64,000 bases of DNA from Physcomitrium patens (GCF_000002425.4 NC_037253.1:11680216-11744215); one strand, 5' to 3'; counted from the first letter of the stretch, positions 37,351 to 49,345 are shown. Numbers and translations are program-made. The notes: a model not told the origin generated them from the letters alone.

Positions 37351-37557
37351 ATACTTAGAAAAAAAAAATGTCTAATATCACTCAAGACAAATAGAAGAGA
37401 AGACTTGAGACAAAGAAGATACTAAAAATAATATTAATTCAAAAGAAGATAATTTATAACTTCTAATATGCTTATGTCTTATTAAGAAAAATGAATATTC
37501 TACTTTTAATTAAAAAAAGACAAAGTTCTAATATTGTAAGTATACTGTTATCAATTT

Positions 37558-38094
37558 GTCAAAGACATGAACAAAAAAAGATGCATAAGCCTGAGAAATT
37601 TGTGTCAAAAGAAAAGTAACAAAATAAAAATAAAATAATATGTATATTAAAAAGAAACTAGAATGCATTGCCAAAAGACAAAGAAATTAGAGACTCTTGA
37701 ATCTAGACTAGAAGCAAGAAAGGAATTGAAAAGAGTGAAGAGGACTTCACTCTTGTCTCTATGTATACTATCTAACTAAGAGCTACATGGCTGTGTTGTA
37801 TAGGACCTCTAATATGTGTTGACTTTGTAAAATACATACCTACAAGCCAAGTTTTCTATGTCTGTACTATATAGTTAGCTTGTTTTTCAAGCTATCAACA
37901 TATGTGGTACATGGCTAATTTATTGACCATATTTTTAACCTAAAAAATCAATTATAAATACTTATAAAGTCAAAGCAGTATCTATAAAGCTTTTAAAAAT
38001 ATTTTATAGAAGATATTATGAAATTAATCTATTTTTACTTATTTTTATCTAATCATATAGGTAATTATTCGTTTATATGTATATGTCGATGAAA
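37558..38094 (-). repeat. 5' LTR of element B
   Basis: 537-bp minus-strand LTR. The adjoining internal sequence at 37520-37557 matches the PBS leader of A in reverse complement (CAAAGTTCTAATATTG). Confidence 0.9.
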
Positions 38095-38099
38095 GTAGC
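38095..38099. repeat. TSD GTAGC, right copy, of element B
   Basis: Second copy of GTAGC. The LTR of C resumes immediately (TCTTAGTGGATAGTATATAT). Confidence 0.9.
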
Positions 38100-38529
38100 T
38101 CTTAGTGGATAGTATATATAGAGACAAGAGTGAAGCCTTCTTCATTCTTATCAACTCCTTTCTTAATGTAGTCTAGATTCAAGCATCTTTAATCTTCTTG
38201 TCTTTTGGCAATAGCCATTCTAATTTTCTTTCAATATATATGTTTTCTTAGTTTTATTTTGTCATACTTATTTGAAAATAGTTCCAGTTGGTTATTTTTT
38301 TTTATTGGATTCTTATCCTGGACAGATTGATAAGAGTATACTTATAATATCAAAGCTTTGCCTTTTCTTAATTAAGAAAGGATTCCTTCTTTTTCTTGAT
38401 AAGACATAAGCTCATTAGAAGTTGTAGATTATCTTCTTCTAAACTCATATTATTCTTAGTATTTTCTTTATTCTTAAGTCGTTTCTTCTATTTATCTTGA
38501 GCGATATTAGACATTTTTTTTAAGTACTA

Positions 38530-39510
38530 TCATAGCAAAGCTTTTTGAAATGAAAAGTGGAATGACACAAATGTAAGAACAATTGAAGAAGTTAATGCTT
38601 ATGATGCATCATTTAATTTACCACCATAAAAAGCAGAAAGAATGATAAGAAGCAAAGATATAGAGATGATTGGAACTGCTTCAATATTAGTATTAAATCA
38701 TATTCTTTCTCCTACAATAGAATATTTTTTTAATATAAGAGAACTAAGGATTGTATTGCTCGAGAAGTTTAATGGCACAATATCCAAGTTTCAAGGATTT
38801 ATCAATTAAATACAAGTTATGATTGAACTTCAACTCCAAAGCTATTCAATTCTAGGATTGTAAGTTAGATTCATTGGTATACTTCTTGTAGATTCAGCAT
38901 TATTATGGTTTTATCTTTTTTTAAACAACAAGATCTAATATTAGATAATTTGAAAGCTTTTTTTGGTAGAATTTTGATTCATATATAGAAAATAGGATAT
39001 AATTTGTATTGCAACTAATAAGATTTGTTTTTTGTAATAAAGCAATCAATCAATAATATTATATGCTTTACAATTTTGACAACTTGCAATTGCTATGAAG
39101 TAAAATGATGTTGCATTTATTAACTAATTTTTTTATAGATTTTGATATGAAATAAAAAAATTGATGCTCAACTAATCTAATCTTCAAATAATATGATAAT
39201 TGAATTTTTAAATTTTGATTTGAAATTCACATAAGTATGCCTCAATATTATTATAATTTAATTACAACACTAATATCTCTTCAACATATACATTTGAAAG
39301 TAGAGGATAGGTAAATTGATGTAGTATGCTTCAAATTTCTTATTAAGTAAGAAAAGATTTGTTATTATGACAAAAGATTATGCTTGTACTATAGAAAATT
39401 TAAGCACACTCCTCAATATTGTCCAAAAAAGTAACACAACTACAAAACGAAAAAATATGATTGTCAAAAAAGATAGTATGTTAAAAATCAAGTTTGTTCA
39501 AGTATAATAA
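38530..39510 (+). pseudogene. element C gag (heavily decayed)
   Basis: Plus-strand remnant colinear with A gag; the start ATG has become ATAG. Recognisable pieces include the N-terminal AKLFEMKSGMTQM-like segment and a knuckle region near 39380-39430 (CLYYRKFKHTPQYC-like, one Cys replaced). Multiple stops are present. Confidence 0.8.
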
Positions 39511-39512
39511 GA

Positions 39513-40147
39513 ATGGTGTGGCTAGAACCTTATACAATACCTATTAAAGGTCCTATTTTCTTTTCAAAATCTTCTTCTTGATTTATAATAAATATTATTT
39601 TAGAACCTTAATATCACAAAGCTTCTACCTTATTAGATTCAAGAGTCTCAATGTGTTTCTTAAATGAAGATTTTGCTAAAAGACATAACATAAGTTTAAT
39701 AAAAAAAACTAAACCTCTTTACATAGAGGTCATAGATGATTGTTCATTATCTTTAAGAGATATTATTCATGAAATCTTTCCTATAGAAATAAAAAATAAT
39801 GGTCATAGTAGCTTTGTAATATTTAATATTATTAGATCATCTTCTAATTCAATTATTTTAGATTTATCATGGCTAAAAAAATATAATTCTAAAATAGATT
39901 AGATTTCTTGTAGTCTTGATTTTTTTGAAAGTATAACTAAAAATATAGTTAATGAAATAAAAAGTCATAATTCTAATACAACCAAACTTGTATTTATAAG
40001 TGTAAGATCTTCTTTGCATGCTGCAAAAGAAGGATTATCTTATGTTGTTCATGCCGCATTTGTTTCTAATAGTAAAAAGACTTTAAGTAGTATTTGAAGC
40101 CAATATGAAGATTATTAAGATATATTTGAGAAGAAAAATATAGATGA
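39513..40147 (+). pseudogene. element C protease region (decayed, ends at an inversion joint)
   Basis: Plus-strand frame with RHNISLIKKTKPLYIEVIDD (within 39651-39902), matching the protease region of A. It ends with a FEKKN-like segment at about 40130-40145, after which the sequence switches to the opposite strand of RNase H. Confidence 0.8.
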
Positions 40148-42575
40148 TTAATCTTGACAAAGACATGCTCCAATAAAGTTGATAATAATTCAAAACACGT
40201 GCTAATATAAAATATTCAAGATTCTCATGGTTTATATAAATAATGACTAGTTTAGAAGCCTCTTTTAGATAATGATACTATTCTTGAAATGAATCCATAA
40301 TTGAAAGAAGTTCTTTATCATGAAACTTGTAATTGATCTTAGCTACTAAATTATTTTTGAATAAAAAGCTATTGAGTGAAGTTTATCATTTGTCCCTATT
40401 TGTGATAATATGGCACTCAAAGCAAAGTCTAATGTATCTATTTATATTAAAAATGGCTTAGAAAAATTGATATAATATAAGATTAGTGCAAAAATAAAGA
40501 CTGTTTTCAAAGCTTCAAATGCTACTTTTGCTTCTTGATTCCATTGAAGTTTGTCTTTATAAGTTAAACATGTAAGTAGAGCTAGAATTTGAGAGAAGTC
40601 ATTGTTAAAAATTTAATAGTAATTGACAAATTTTAAAAAATATTAGACATCTTTTACTATTTTTGAGATCTTCAAATCTATAATAGTTTTAACTTTCTTA
40701 GAATCCATCATAAGTCCATCATTTGAAATGATGTATCCTAAAAAATTGACTTGAGTAGTATAAAATATATAGTATTTTATTTTGGCATAGAATCTTGTAT
40801 CTTTGTCATGAACATATATTTATTGTAATTATTGCATAGGTGATATGAATAAGTAGTAAGTAAAAATAGATTAATTTCATAATATCTTCTAGAAAAGCTT
40901 CTTAGAAGCTTCATAGATGCTGCTTCAACTTTACATATATTTATACTTGATTGGTAGGTTAGAAACTTGGTCAACAAGTTAACCACATGCCACACATGTT
41001 GGTAGCTTGTGAAACAAGCTAATTATGTGGCACCTACATAGAAAACTTGCCTTGCAAGTTAAGATACGTATTCTGCAAAGTCAACACATTTTTGGAGGTC
41101 CTATAGAACGTCGCCTTATAGCTCCTAGATAGATAGTATATATAGAGGCAAGAGTGAAGCCTTCTTCACTCTTGTCAACTCTTTTCTTGCTTATAGTCTA
41201 GTTTCAAGGGTCTCTAGTTTTCTTATCTTTTGACAATAGCCATTCCAGTTTCTTTCTTAATATGCATATTTAGTTATTTTTATTTTGTCATCTTTCTTTG
41301 AAAAAAGTCTCATTTGTTTATTTATTTTTATCAAGTTCTTTTTTTTAAAAATCTTTTAGTTTTTATAATATATAATAAATATGAAGTTCATGTTCTTCTG
41401 TATTTTTAGAATAGATTAAGATATTATCTAGGTAACAAATAATAAAATCATTTAAAAACTCTCAAAAGACATCATTCATTAGATATTGAATAGCTGTTGG
41501 TATATTTATAAGTCTAAAAGATATGATATTGTATTCAAAATATCCATACTTAGTTCAAAATATAATCTTCTATTGTTCTCTTTTTTTGATACATATCAGA
41601 TTGTATGTTCATTATATATCTATTTTTGTATAGATCTTAAGTTGATTCAATTAATTTAGAAGTCCAAATATCAAAGGTGGTAGATACTTTTTTTTAATGG
41701 TAATTTTTTTGAATCTTTGATAAATGGCATATATTTGTAATGATCCATCTTTTTTCTTTATAAATAAAATTGGAGCTCTTGTTAAAAATTTGGAATGGCG
41801 TATGAAGTTTTTGGCTAGATTTTCTTTAATGTATTCTTTGAGTTCAAAAAAATCATTTTGTAATGAATTATAGATTGATTCCAATGGTACTTGAATTCCT
41901 TTATGAAGGTTATTGAGTAGTCATATGGATGATGTCTAGGAAGAGTATCTATATTTTTTTTCTCCAAATACATCTTAAAAATCTTAATATTGGCTTGCAA
42001 TACTACTTGAAATCTTTCTACTATTAAAAAGAAGTGCAACATAAATAACATAAGATAATTGTTCTTTTGTGGTATGCAAAAAAGCTCTTGTAATTACAAA
42101 TATAAGTTTAGTTGTACTAAACTTATAAATTTCTATTTAATTAACTATACTCTTATTTATACTTTCAAAAAAGTCAAGATTTTAAAAAATTCAATCTATT
42201 TTAGAATTATATATATCTTTTTTTAACTATAATAAATCTAAAATGATTAGATTAAAGAGAGATCTAATGATATTAAATATTACAAAGCTACTATGACTAT
42301 TAGTTGTTATTTCTATAGGAAGGATTTCATGAATAACATGTCTTAAAGATAATGGATGACCATCTATGACTTTTACGTGAACAAGTTCAATTTTCTTTAT
42401 TAAAGATATATTATATCTTTTAGCAAATTCTTCATTTAAAAAACATCCTAAGGCTCCTAAATCTAATAAGATAGTGGCTTTGTAATGTTTAGATTCTAAA
42501 ATAATATTCATTGTAAAATAAGAAGAGATTTTTGAAAAGAAAATAGGTCTTTCATTAGGTATTGTATAAGGTTCT
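40148..42575 (-). pseudogene. inverted pol segment (protease-RT-RNase H) inside C
   Basis: Read on the minus strand it runs from the pol start (LNLEPYTIPNERPIF, about 42570) through protease (to about 42250), RT (41651-41884, IKKKDGSLQIYAIY; thumb region 40560-40800) to RNase H (about 40150-40560). It lacks LTRs and gag. It is interrupted by a solo LTR at 40804-41350. The same pol-start and protease segment also exists in plus orientation at 39513-40147, so this is a second copy rather than a simple inversion of C. Confidence 0.82.
40804..41350 (+). mobile_element. solo LTR of the A/B/C family
   Basis: 547-bp LTR starting TGTCATGAAC, flanked by ATCTT at 40799-40803 and 41351-41355. The RT sequence on either side joins smoothly when it is removed, matching B. 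The 3' end has lost the usual TTGACA. Solo LTRs arise by recombination between the two LTRs of one element. Confidence 0.88.
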
Positions 42576-42771
42576 AGATTCAACTTAAGAGTTATTATTT
42601 GATACCATATTGGACAAGATATTACAATTATTATAGCCTTCAAGACAATGTAATAGAAATGAGTTAATGAAAGTGAAGAAGGTTCCTCTATAATAACATC
42701 CATATTCTTATTTTTTACCATATAATTATGTTACTATATAATATTCACCCTCTCTAAATGTATACATCCTT

Positions 42772-43038
42772 TATCACGGACATATGCATGTAAGCAAGTA
42801 ATTCTATGTGTAAATAGATAGAAATAATAAAAATAGGTAAAAATAAGTTAATTCTATAATATTTGATATGGAAGCTTTCTAGAAGCTTTATAGATGTTGC
42901 TTTGACTTTATAAGTGTCTTTAATTAACTTTTTGGATTAAAAATGTGGTCAATAAGTTGGCCATATGCCACACATGTTGTTAGCTTAAAGAACAAACTAA
43001 TTATGTGGCCCACACGTAGAAAAACTTACTTTGTAAGT
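42772..43038 (+). repeat. truncated LTR, probably the 3' LTR of element C
   Basis: TATCACGGACATATGCATGTAAGC matches the A LTR start over 267 bp and stops inside the LTR at TTGTAAGT, where the LTR of F begins (TGTTCTCG, 43039). Confidence 0.82.
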
Positions 43039-43328
43039 TGTTCTCGTTGCGTTCAAGCTTCAGTATACCAAAACAATTGAACTAATAGAGGTGGCTTCGA
43101 ACATGGAGAAAGACTCGTTATATGAATTGGGTCTGTTAGTATCACAATTGATTGTACTCTGGCTGTTTGAAATCAATTATCAAACTACAAAACATCGAGG
43201 CTTACTACTTCCGTCTTAATTCAACCCATAATCTATTCTTCGATCATTAATTCAACAATACTTCTCTCAATCACAATTCTTTATAAGTAAATAATAAAAG
43301 TAAAGAAAACAAAGAAGTAGCACCAAGC

Positions 43329-43333
43329 GTATC
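43329..43333. repeat. TSD GTATC, left copy, of element E
   Basis: GTATC precedes the left LTR of E and recurs at 49818-49822. Confidence 0.93.
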
Positions 43334-43785
43334 TGTCACGGACCAAAAATACAAATAAGAAATCTAAACAAGAAGTTCAAGAAGAAATGACAAGAACTAG
43401 ATTATCAGATGAGTACAAGAGCAACGCCAAAAGAATTGAGCTAGAGCTTCAAGAGATGCGTTGTCGAGGCTGAAGAACTCTTCAGCCTCGACTCTTATAT
43501 ATACTACTGGCCTATGGTTCTAAGGAAGCGCATCAAGAAGCTTCCCAAGAACTATGAAACTTCTCGAGCAACTAACTTAGAGCTAGGAAGCTTCTCAAGT
43601 AACTTCCTAGAATCTACTAGAATATTCTAAGAATCTCCTAGAGCCTTCTAAGAGAATCTTTAGGGAATCTTTGAAGAATATTCCAAGAGAATATTTAGAG
43701 AATCTTCTGGAAGTTTCTAGAGACTTCTTTCAAGAAGGTTCTAAAAACTTGTCTCTAGAAAGGTCTAAGGACTATGTCCCTAACA
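43334..43785 (-). repeat. 3' LTR of element E
   Basis: 452 bp, plus strand TGTCACGG...CCTAACA. The HSE at 43729-43746 retains three of four modules (fourth GAA is AAA). R-region hairpin at 43463-43492. Confidence 0.95.
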
Positions 43786-43801
43786 TCACCTCCTCCTTTA
43801 G
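43786..43801 (-). promoter_or_regulatory. polypurine tract of element E
   Basis: Read on the minus strand, AAAGGAGGAGGTGA ends at the 3' LTR start (TGTTAGGGAC). Confidence 0.88.
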
Positions 43802-44328
43802 CTTCGAGGTCTCCGAGAAGCAATGTTATCGTCAATCAATACCAACGCAAGAAAATGAAGATCTGTCGCATAACCTCTGCTATGAACTCCAATTATTGTT
43901 CACGAGGCAAGTGATTCAATGGTCCTTGAAGCCAACGGTAATGGCCCAAGCCTTCAACTTTTGACCAAGCATGAACCTCCGTGTCTTCATTGTGAAATTG
44001 TCCTGCAAACACTCCTTCTGGCTGACCATTGTAGGCAGGCTCGACCTCAAATACAATCACCAGCAATCTGTTGCTCGGAATCCTTTGACGTCGTCGTGGT
44101 GCAAGCGGTTCTTCATCTCGCGGTCATCTTCGTGAGCTAGTTGCTTGAAATGACATGACAAGTGTAGTATCTTGGCTATCCATATTCAAAGGCTAAAATA
44201 ATAAGAACAAACTTGGACTACTAACAAAGTTCTACGCTATCTTGGAGAGAATGACTACATCAACTATGGATTTTGGTAGTGCTCTCTCCTCTTTTCTGTT
44301 TTCTGGATGAGCAAGCTTCAGTAAAAAG
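43802..44328 (-). other. 3' untranslated spacer of element E
   Basis: About 530 bp between the pol stop and the polypurine tract. No resemblance to the coding-like 3' region of A was seen. Short open frames exist on both strands without recognisable content. Confidence 0.6.
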
Positions 44329-47300
44329 CTATCGTCGAACCGGCTTGGGTTTCTCAGGATATCGTCGATGAAACTCCTGTACCTTTTGTGGCGCATTCGT
44401 GAGATTTTTGGCCGGCTCCCATGTTCGTTCATTAATATCGTAACCGCTCCAATACACAAAGTATTCTAATTTACCCCGTCTTTGTCGTGAATCCAGGACC
44501 TTTTCCACCTCGTATTCTTCGTGGTTCTCTATTTCTATGCTAAGTGGTGGACATTGTACTCTTCCAGGAAAAGACGATTCTCGATAAGGCTCTAACAAAG
44601 AAACATGAAAGACAGGATGTACCTTCATAGTAGCTGGTAACTCCAGACGATACGCTACAAGATTGATCTGCTTTTGGATAACAAATGGTCCCAATCTCCG
44701 ATAGTCCAATTTGTCACATGGTCGCTTGGTCTTAATATTTCGTTGAAGCAGCCAAACTTTGTCTCCAATCGTGAATTTAGGTGCCTGATTCCGAAATTTA
44801 TCCGCGGACGCCTTGTAAGATTCTTGGGTAGTTTGCAATTGAAGCTTCAATGTAGTTTGAAGCTGCGAAAGCTCTTTCACCAATCCTTCAGCTGCCGGAT
44901 TGTTAATTGTTGATGAACTCCATAAGTCAAGCTTCGGATGGTATCCATAATTGGAAAAGAATGGCGTTTGTTGAGTTGACGCATGAAGGGCGTTGTTATA
45001 TGCGAACTCGGCTAGCGGTAGATATGCGGCCCAATCATCTTGTTGATAGTTGATGATGCAACGTAAATATTGCTCTAAAACTTGATTCACCCATTTTGTT
45101 TGGCCGTCCGTTTGAGGATGAAATGTCGAAGAAAGCTTGATATCGACCTTCAATATCTCAAAAAGAGATTTCCAAAACTTTGACACAAACTGGGTTCCTC
45201 GATCCAATACGATATCATCTGGTAGACCATGATATCGATATACATTATCAAGAAAGAATCTTGCTGTGTCTTTGCTTGACGATGTCTTCTTGCAAGGGAC
45301 AAAATGTGCCATTTTTGTAAGCCAGTCTACGATAACAAAAATGCTGTCAAATGAATTCGATGGTAGTAGATCCGTAATAAAGTCCATGGAAACCGAAGAC
45401 CATGGTCGGCGTGGAATAGGCAATGGCTGTAGAAGTCCATAAGGTCGATGTCGAGGGTTTTTGGATCTTGAACAAATGTCACAAGATACAACAAAATCTT
45501 TCACATCCTTCCATATTTGAGGCCACCAAAAATTGCGGGAAATAAGTTCCAAGGTCTTATTGAATCCAAAATGTCCCGCAGCTAGAAAGTCATGACGAGA
45601 TTGAAGAACTCGGAGTCATGCTGGCCCTTTTGGAATATATAACCGTTCTTCGAAATATACTAGATCTCCTTCCATCTTGAATTTATCATCACTAGCATGT
45701 TGCTTGATATCAAGGGCTAGAGAATCTTCAATGGTTGCGGCCCGTACCTGGTCGAGGAAGTCAGCATCAATTGGTACAATAGCTGCATTGAGCCGAAATT
45801 TCTCTGGCTTCAACAATGTCGTGCACTATTGATCAAATGCTGCATCTCCAGCCTTTGGCGTGAGATATGATCTCCTTGATAATGCATCAGACAACCCTTG
45901 TTGCTTCCCAGGCCGATAAGTAATAACAAAGTCGAACCTGGATAGCGACATACTCCATCGAGCTTGACGCCGATTCAAAACCCGAGCCGACATAAAATAC
46001 TCCAAATTCTTGTGATCCGTATATACGGTCACTGGATGTGTAGTTCCTTCGAGAAAGTGGCGCCACTCTTGGAAAGAATCTACTATAGCAAGGAGTTCCT
46101 TATCGTGGATCTCATAGTTGATCTCAGCAGCAGAGAATTTTCGAGAATAGAACGCAACTGGATGGAGCTTCTCATCTACGCCCATCTGTGAAAGTACAGC
46201 TCCCAAAGCAAAATCCGAAGCATCTGTCTCCAAATAAAAGGCCTTTGTAAAGTCCGGATGTACCAAGATTGGAGCTGTAGTAAATACCATCTTCAAATCT
46301 TGAAATACTTTTTCTGCCATTCGAGCTTGTCCTTGCACGTTAACCAAGTGAGGGGGGCAGCAACTTGAGAATAATTCTTGATGAAGATCTGATAGTAGTT
46401 AGCAAATCCAAGAAAATATTGTACGTCTCTAACCGTCTTCGGAACTTCCCAAGACATGATTGCTTCCACCTTCTTTGGATCCATCTTCAAGCCTTCCGTA
46501 GTCGCGATGAATCCCAAAAACTCCATCTCAGTTTGGTGAAATAAGCACTTCTCCAATTTGGCATAGAGTCCTCGCTCCAGTAGTTTTTTGAGTACCAGAC
46601 GAACGTGCTTCTCATGTTCTTCCTCATTCTTAGAAAATATCAAAATATCATCTAGATAGATGACAACAAAATCGTCTAGATGCTCTCGAAAGATGTCATT
46701 CATCATGTGTTGAAAGACCGCTGGAGCATTAGCAAGACCAAATGGCATGACATTGTATTCAAAATGGCCATACCTTGTTCGAAAAGTTGTCTTCCATTCA
46801 TCTCCTTCCTTGATTCGCACAAGGTTGTAAGCTCCCCTTAGGTCAATCTTTGTAAAGATCCTTGCACGCCCAAGTTATTCTAGAAGACTAGAGATCAAAG
46901 GTAGTGGATAGCGATTCTTTTTTGTCACCTTGTTGAGGCCTCGATAGTCCACGCACATCCGTAGTGAGCCATCCTTCTTCTTCACAAATAAGATTGATGC
47001 CCCAGCTGGCGACTTCGAATGACGGATGAAGTTCTTGGCTAGATTCTCGTCAATGTACTTCCGCAACTCAATCAACTCCGTCTGCGACAAATTGTAGATT
47101 GGTCCAAAAGGTAGTTGTGCTCTTTCTTACAATTCAATGGCACAGTCATAGGGTCGATGCTCTTGCAGCATATCAGCATTCTTCTTTTCAAAGACATCTT
47201 TGAATTCTTCATACTGCTTTGGAATAACCAAAGTCGGAGTTGCATCTTCTCGAGTCGGAGTTGCGAAGATGACAAGAGGTGTATTTTGCTTGGCTTCCTT

Positions 47301-47792
47301 CATGAAAGCCCTTGCACCTATAAACAAGGATTTGTTTCTAGACATTGTCTTGGCAGATTCCACCTTCAAGGAGTTTGTTGGAAATGTCACTTTCCGCAAC
47401 TTCCAATCTATCAATGGATTATATCTATCAAGCCAAGATAGTGCCAAAATGATAGGACATGAAGGGGTCTTGATAACATTAAACACAATATTGCTCTCAT
47501 GGTTTTCAAGACATACCTTCAATGGTTTAGTTTCATGGATAACATTGCCCGAAGACAATGGTCGTCTGTCTATGACTTCTACATGGACAGGCTTAAGTTT
47601 CTTTACAAGAGAAATATTGTGAAGCTTGGCAAACTCTTCATCTATAAAGCAAGCGGATGCACCCGAGTCTAATAAAGCATCGACTTGTAGTTCTTGAATA
47701 CCCAGATGTAAAGGTACCATAAAATAATCTGAAGGTTGAGCTGAGAGAAAGGGACCTTGATTAATTTTGGAAGTTGAGATGTCCAGCCGCAT
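44329..47792 (-). pseudogene. element E pol: protease-RT-RNase H-integrase-chromodomain (broken)
   Basis: Starts at ATG (ACCATGCGG) five bases after the gag TAG. Domains on the minus strand: protease ([12 protein letters not shown], 47127-47792), RT ([15 protein letters not shown] at about 46960; YLDD at about 46650), RNase H ([14 protein letters not shown], about 46230), integrase and chromodomain (44329-45552; chromodomain about 44390-44520). Breaks: stops at 47127-47129 and 46875-46877, a frame change near 46320, and stops at about 45829 and 45616. Relatives suggest CAA, CAG and CGA as source codons. In integrase, D-35-E reads D-35-K (HPQTDGQTK), so the catalytic Glu is lost. Confidence 0.94.
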
Positions 47793-47797
47793 GGTCC

Positions 47798-48847
47798 CTA
47801 TTGTGGCTGGGCGTCCTTATTTTCCTGCATGCTTGTACTCCTCAGTCTTGTTGTTTGAGGCTTCTGTTTCTTCCGACAATCTACAGCTTTATGGCCTGCT
47901 TCTCCGCAATATAAACACAAGTTTTGTTCAAACCGTCGCTTCTTTTCCTCAGCTGTGAGGGATTTGAAACGTACCGCATCAATTTGCATGGGTTCAGGAT
48001 CTGTGGAGTGTTTCTCTGGACCTTTTGAAAATGTAGCAAATGCTCCATCATTTCTCCAGCCTGATCGTCTTTCTTGTCATAATTCAAAGAGGCGGTTGTC
48101 ACAAATAATTGCCTGAGATATAAGTTCTTCTAAAGTATCGGCCTTAGGCATGGTGATCAATAAGTTCTTGACATCATCTCTCAGTCCATATCGAAATCGT
48201 GTCATGAACACCTTATCATTTCAATCAAGATCACATGTAAGCTGTTGAAATTCTGCAGCATAGATTGCAGCAGAACGTGATCCTTATCACAGATTTTGTA
48301 TCTTTCTTTCAGCCACTCTTTCTCGATCGCTATCTCCAAACGCATCAGTAAGTCTCTCTATGAAAGCCTCTAGGTCGTACAATATTGGAGAATCCTTCTC
48401 CAATAGTGGAGCAAACCAAGAGCGAGCATTTCCTGATAGAAGAGTACCTATGAAAGCAACCTGGGTAAATCCATTTGGATAACGAGAAGGGTATAGGCGT
48501 AGGTAAAGCCGTACTTGTTGCACAAAACCTCGGAAGTTGGCTCTTGTTCCGTCAAACTTGTCTGGCATACTCACTTTTGGTTCCTTCGTACTAATCCTTA
48601 AAGTATCTATAGGGGTCGTATGTGACACATGTCTTGCTTCTCTCAGTCGAATAATCTCTTGTTGTAGGCTATGAATTTTGCGTCTAGCTTTTTTGGTCAC
48701 TAGATCAATTTGAGGTTCTTTACTTGGATTGCGAAGAAATGTAATCTCCTTTCGTATACTATTCATAAGAGCTTGAAGATCTGCAAGAGTTGCCACTCTA
48801 TTGTCTACTTGTGGAGATGCACTGTCTATGACCTGGTCTACTTCCAT
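47798..48847 (-). pseudogene. element E gag (broken)
   Basis: Begins MEVDQVIDS at 48847 with a predicted coiled-coil (KKARRKIHSLQQEIIRLREAR), then a gag core (KFDGTRANFRGFVQQVRLYLRLYP) and one CCHC knuckle, [14 protein letters not shown], near 47880-47925. Three stops interrupt the frame at about 48287, 48216 and 48075. The terminal TAG (47798-47800) is part of the gag-pol junction shared with A. Confidence 0.9.
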
Positions 48848-48980
48848 ATTTAGAGAATAGATGGATTAAAATTTTGAGAGAAGAAGAAATTGCTAAGTCT
48901 CTTGGAGAAAATTGTAGCACTACCTGTCACTAAAACCTATTCAAAGAAAAGAAAAAAAAATACTAAATGATTTCAGTTTT

Positions 48981-49345
48981 AGAAGAGGGTAATCCGCAAC
49001 CTCTAAAAATGCCTCAATGCTTTCGAGAAGAGGGGTAATCCGCACTCTATCAAGAAGGCAAAGCTCTGAAATCGATGTTAACAATCTTTTCTACTAGCTA
49101 TGCTAAACAAAAAGAAGGAATTAATATCAGTCCAAGAGAGGGTAATCCGCAACCCTTAGAACGCTCAAGTATCTCCAAAGAAAGGGGTAGTCCACTCTTT
49201 GCCTCAAAGAACTAAGCTCTGAAATTGTGATTGAGAAAATATCAGTTTAGAGGAAGGTAATCCGCAACCCCTAAAGCGCTAGAATACCTTCAAGAAGAGG
49301 GGTAATCCGCTCTCAAACAAGAAGGATTCAGCTCTGATATTAAGA
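48981..49345 (-). repeat. triplicated leader repeat of element E with PBS-like motif
   Basis: Three related units start (plus strand) GTAATCCGCAACC at 48989, 49142 and 49257, each with a second GGGGTA-TCC segment and ending in AGCTCTGA. On the minus strand each unit therefore starts with a TCAGAGCT motif; only the LTR-proximal one (49331-49339) keeps TATCAGAGC. Element A has one such unit after its PBS, so E carries a tandem triplication. Confidence 0.8.
49331..49339 (-). promoter_or_regulatory. primer-binding-site-like motif of element E
   Basis: Minus strand TATCAGAGC, matching the inner part of an initiator-Met-tRNA PBS, 26 nt past the LTR end. The bases before it do not read TGG. Confidence 0.55.

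Larger units (their letters stand above)
24977..38094 (-). mobile_element. element B: decayed Ty3 chromovirus carrying nested element A
   Basis: Minus-strand element bounded by LTRs at 24977-25522 (3' LTR) and 37558-38094 (5' LTR), flanked by TSD GTAGC. Element A with its target duplication occupies 25561-31931, inside the 3' untranslated part of B just before the polypurine tract. Without A, B is about 6.75 kb. Its gag-pol is in the same order as A but has many stops and frameshifts and a marked loss of C and G. It is of the same family as A, older, and in opposite orientation. Confidence 0.92.
24642..43038 (+). mobile_element. element C: rearranged Ty3 chromovirus, host of B, truncated by F
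   Basis: The 5' LTR is split into 24642-24976 and 38100-38324 by element B; joined, it is 560 bp, matching the LTRs of A. A decayed gag follows (about 38530-39510), then a protease region (about 39513-40147). The rest of pol is replaced by an inverted pol segment of the same family (about 40148-42575). After that the plus orientation resumes with a remnant of the 3' coding-like region (about 42576-42720) and the first 267 bp of a 3' LTR (42772-43038), cut by the LTR of F. Sequence is strongly AT-shifted relative to A. Confidence 0.8.
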
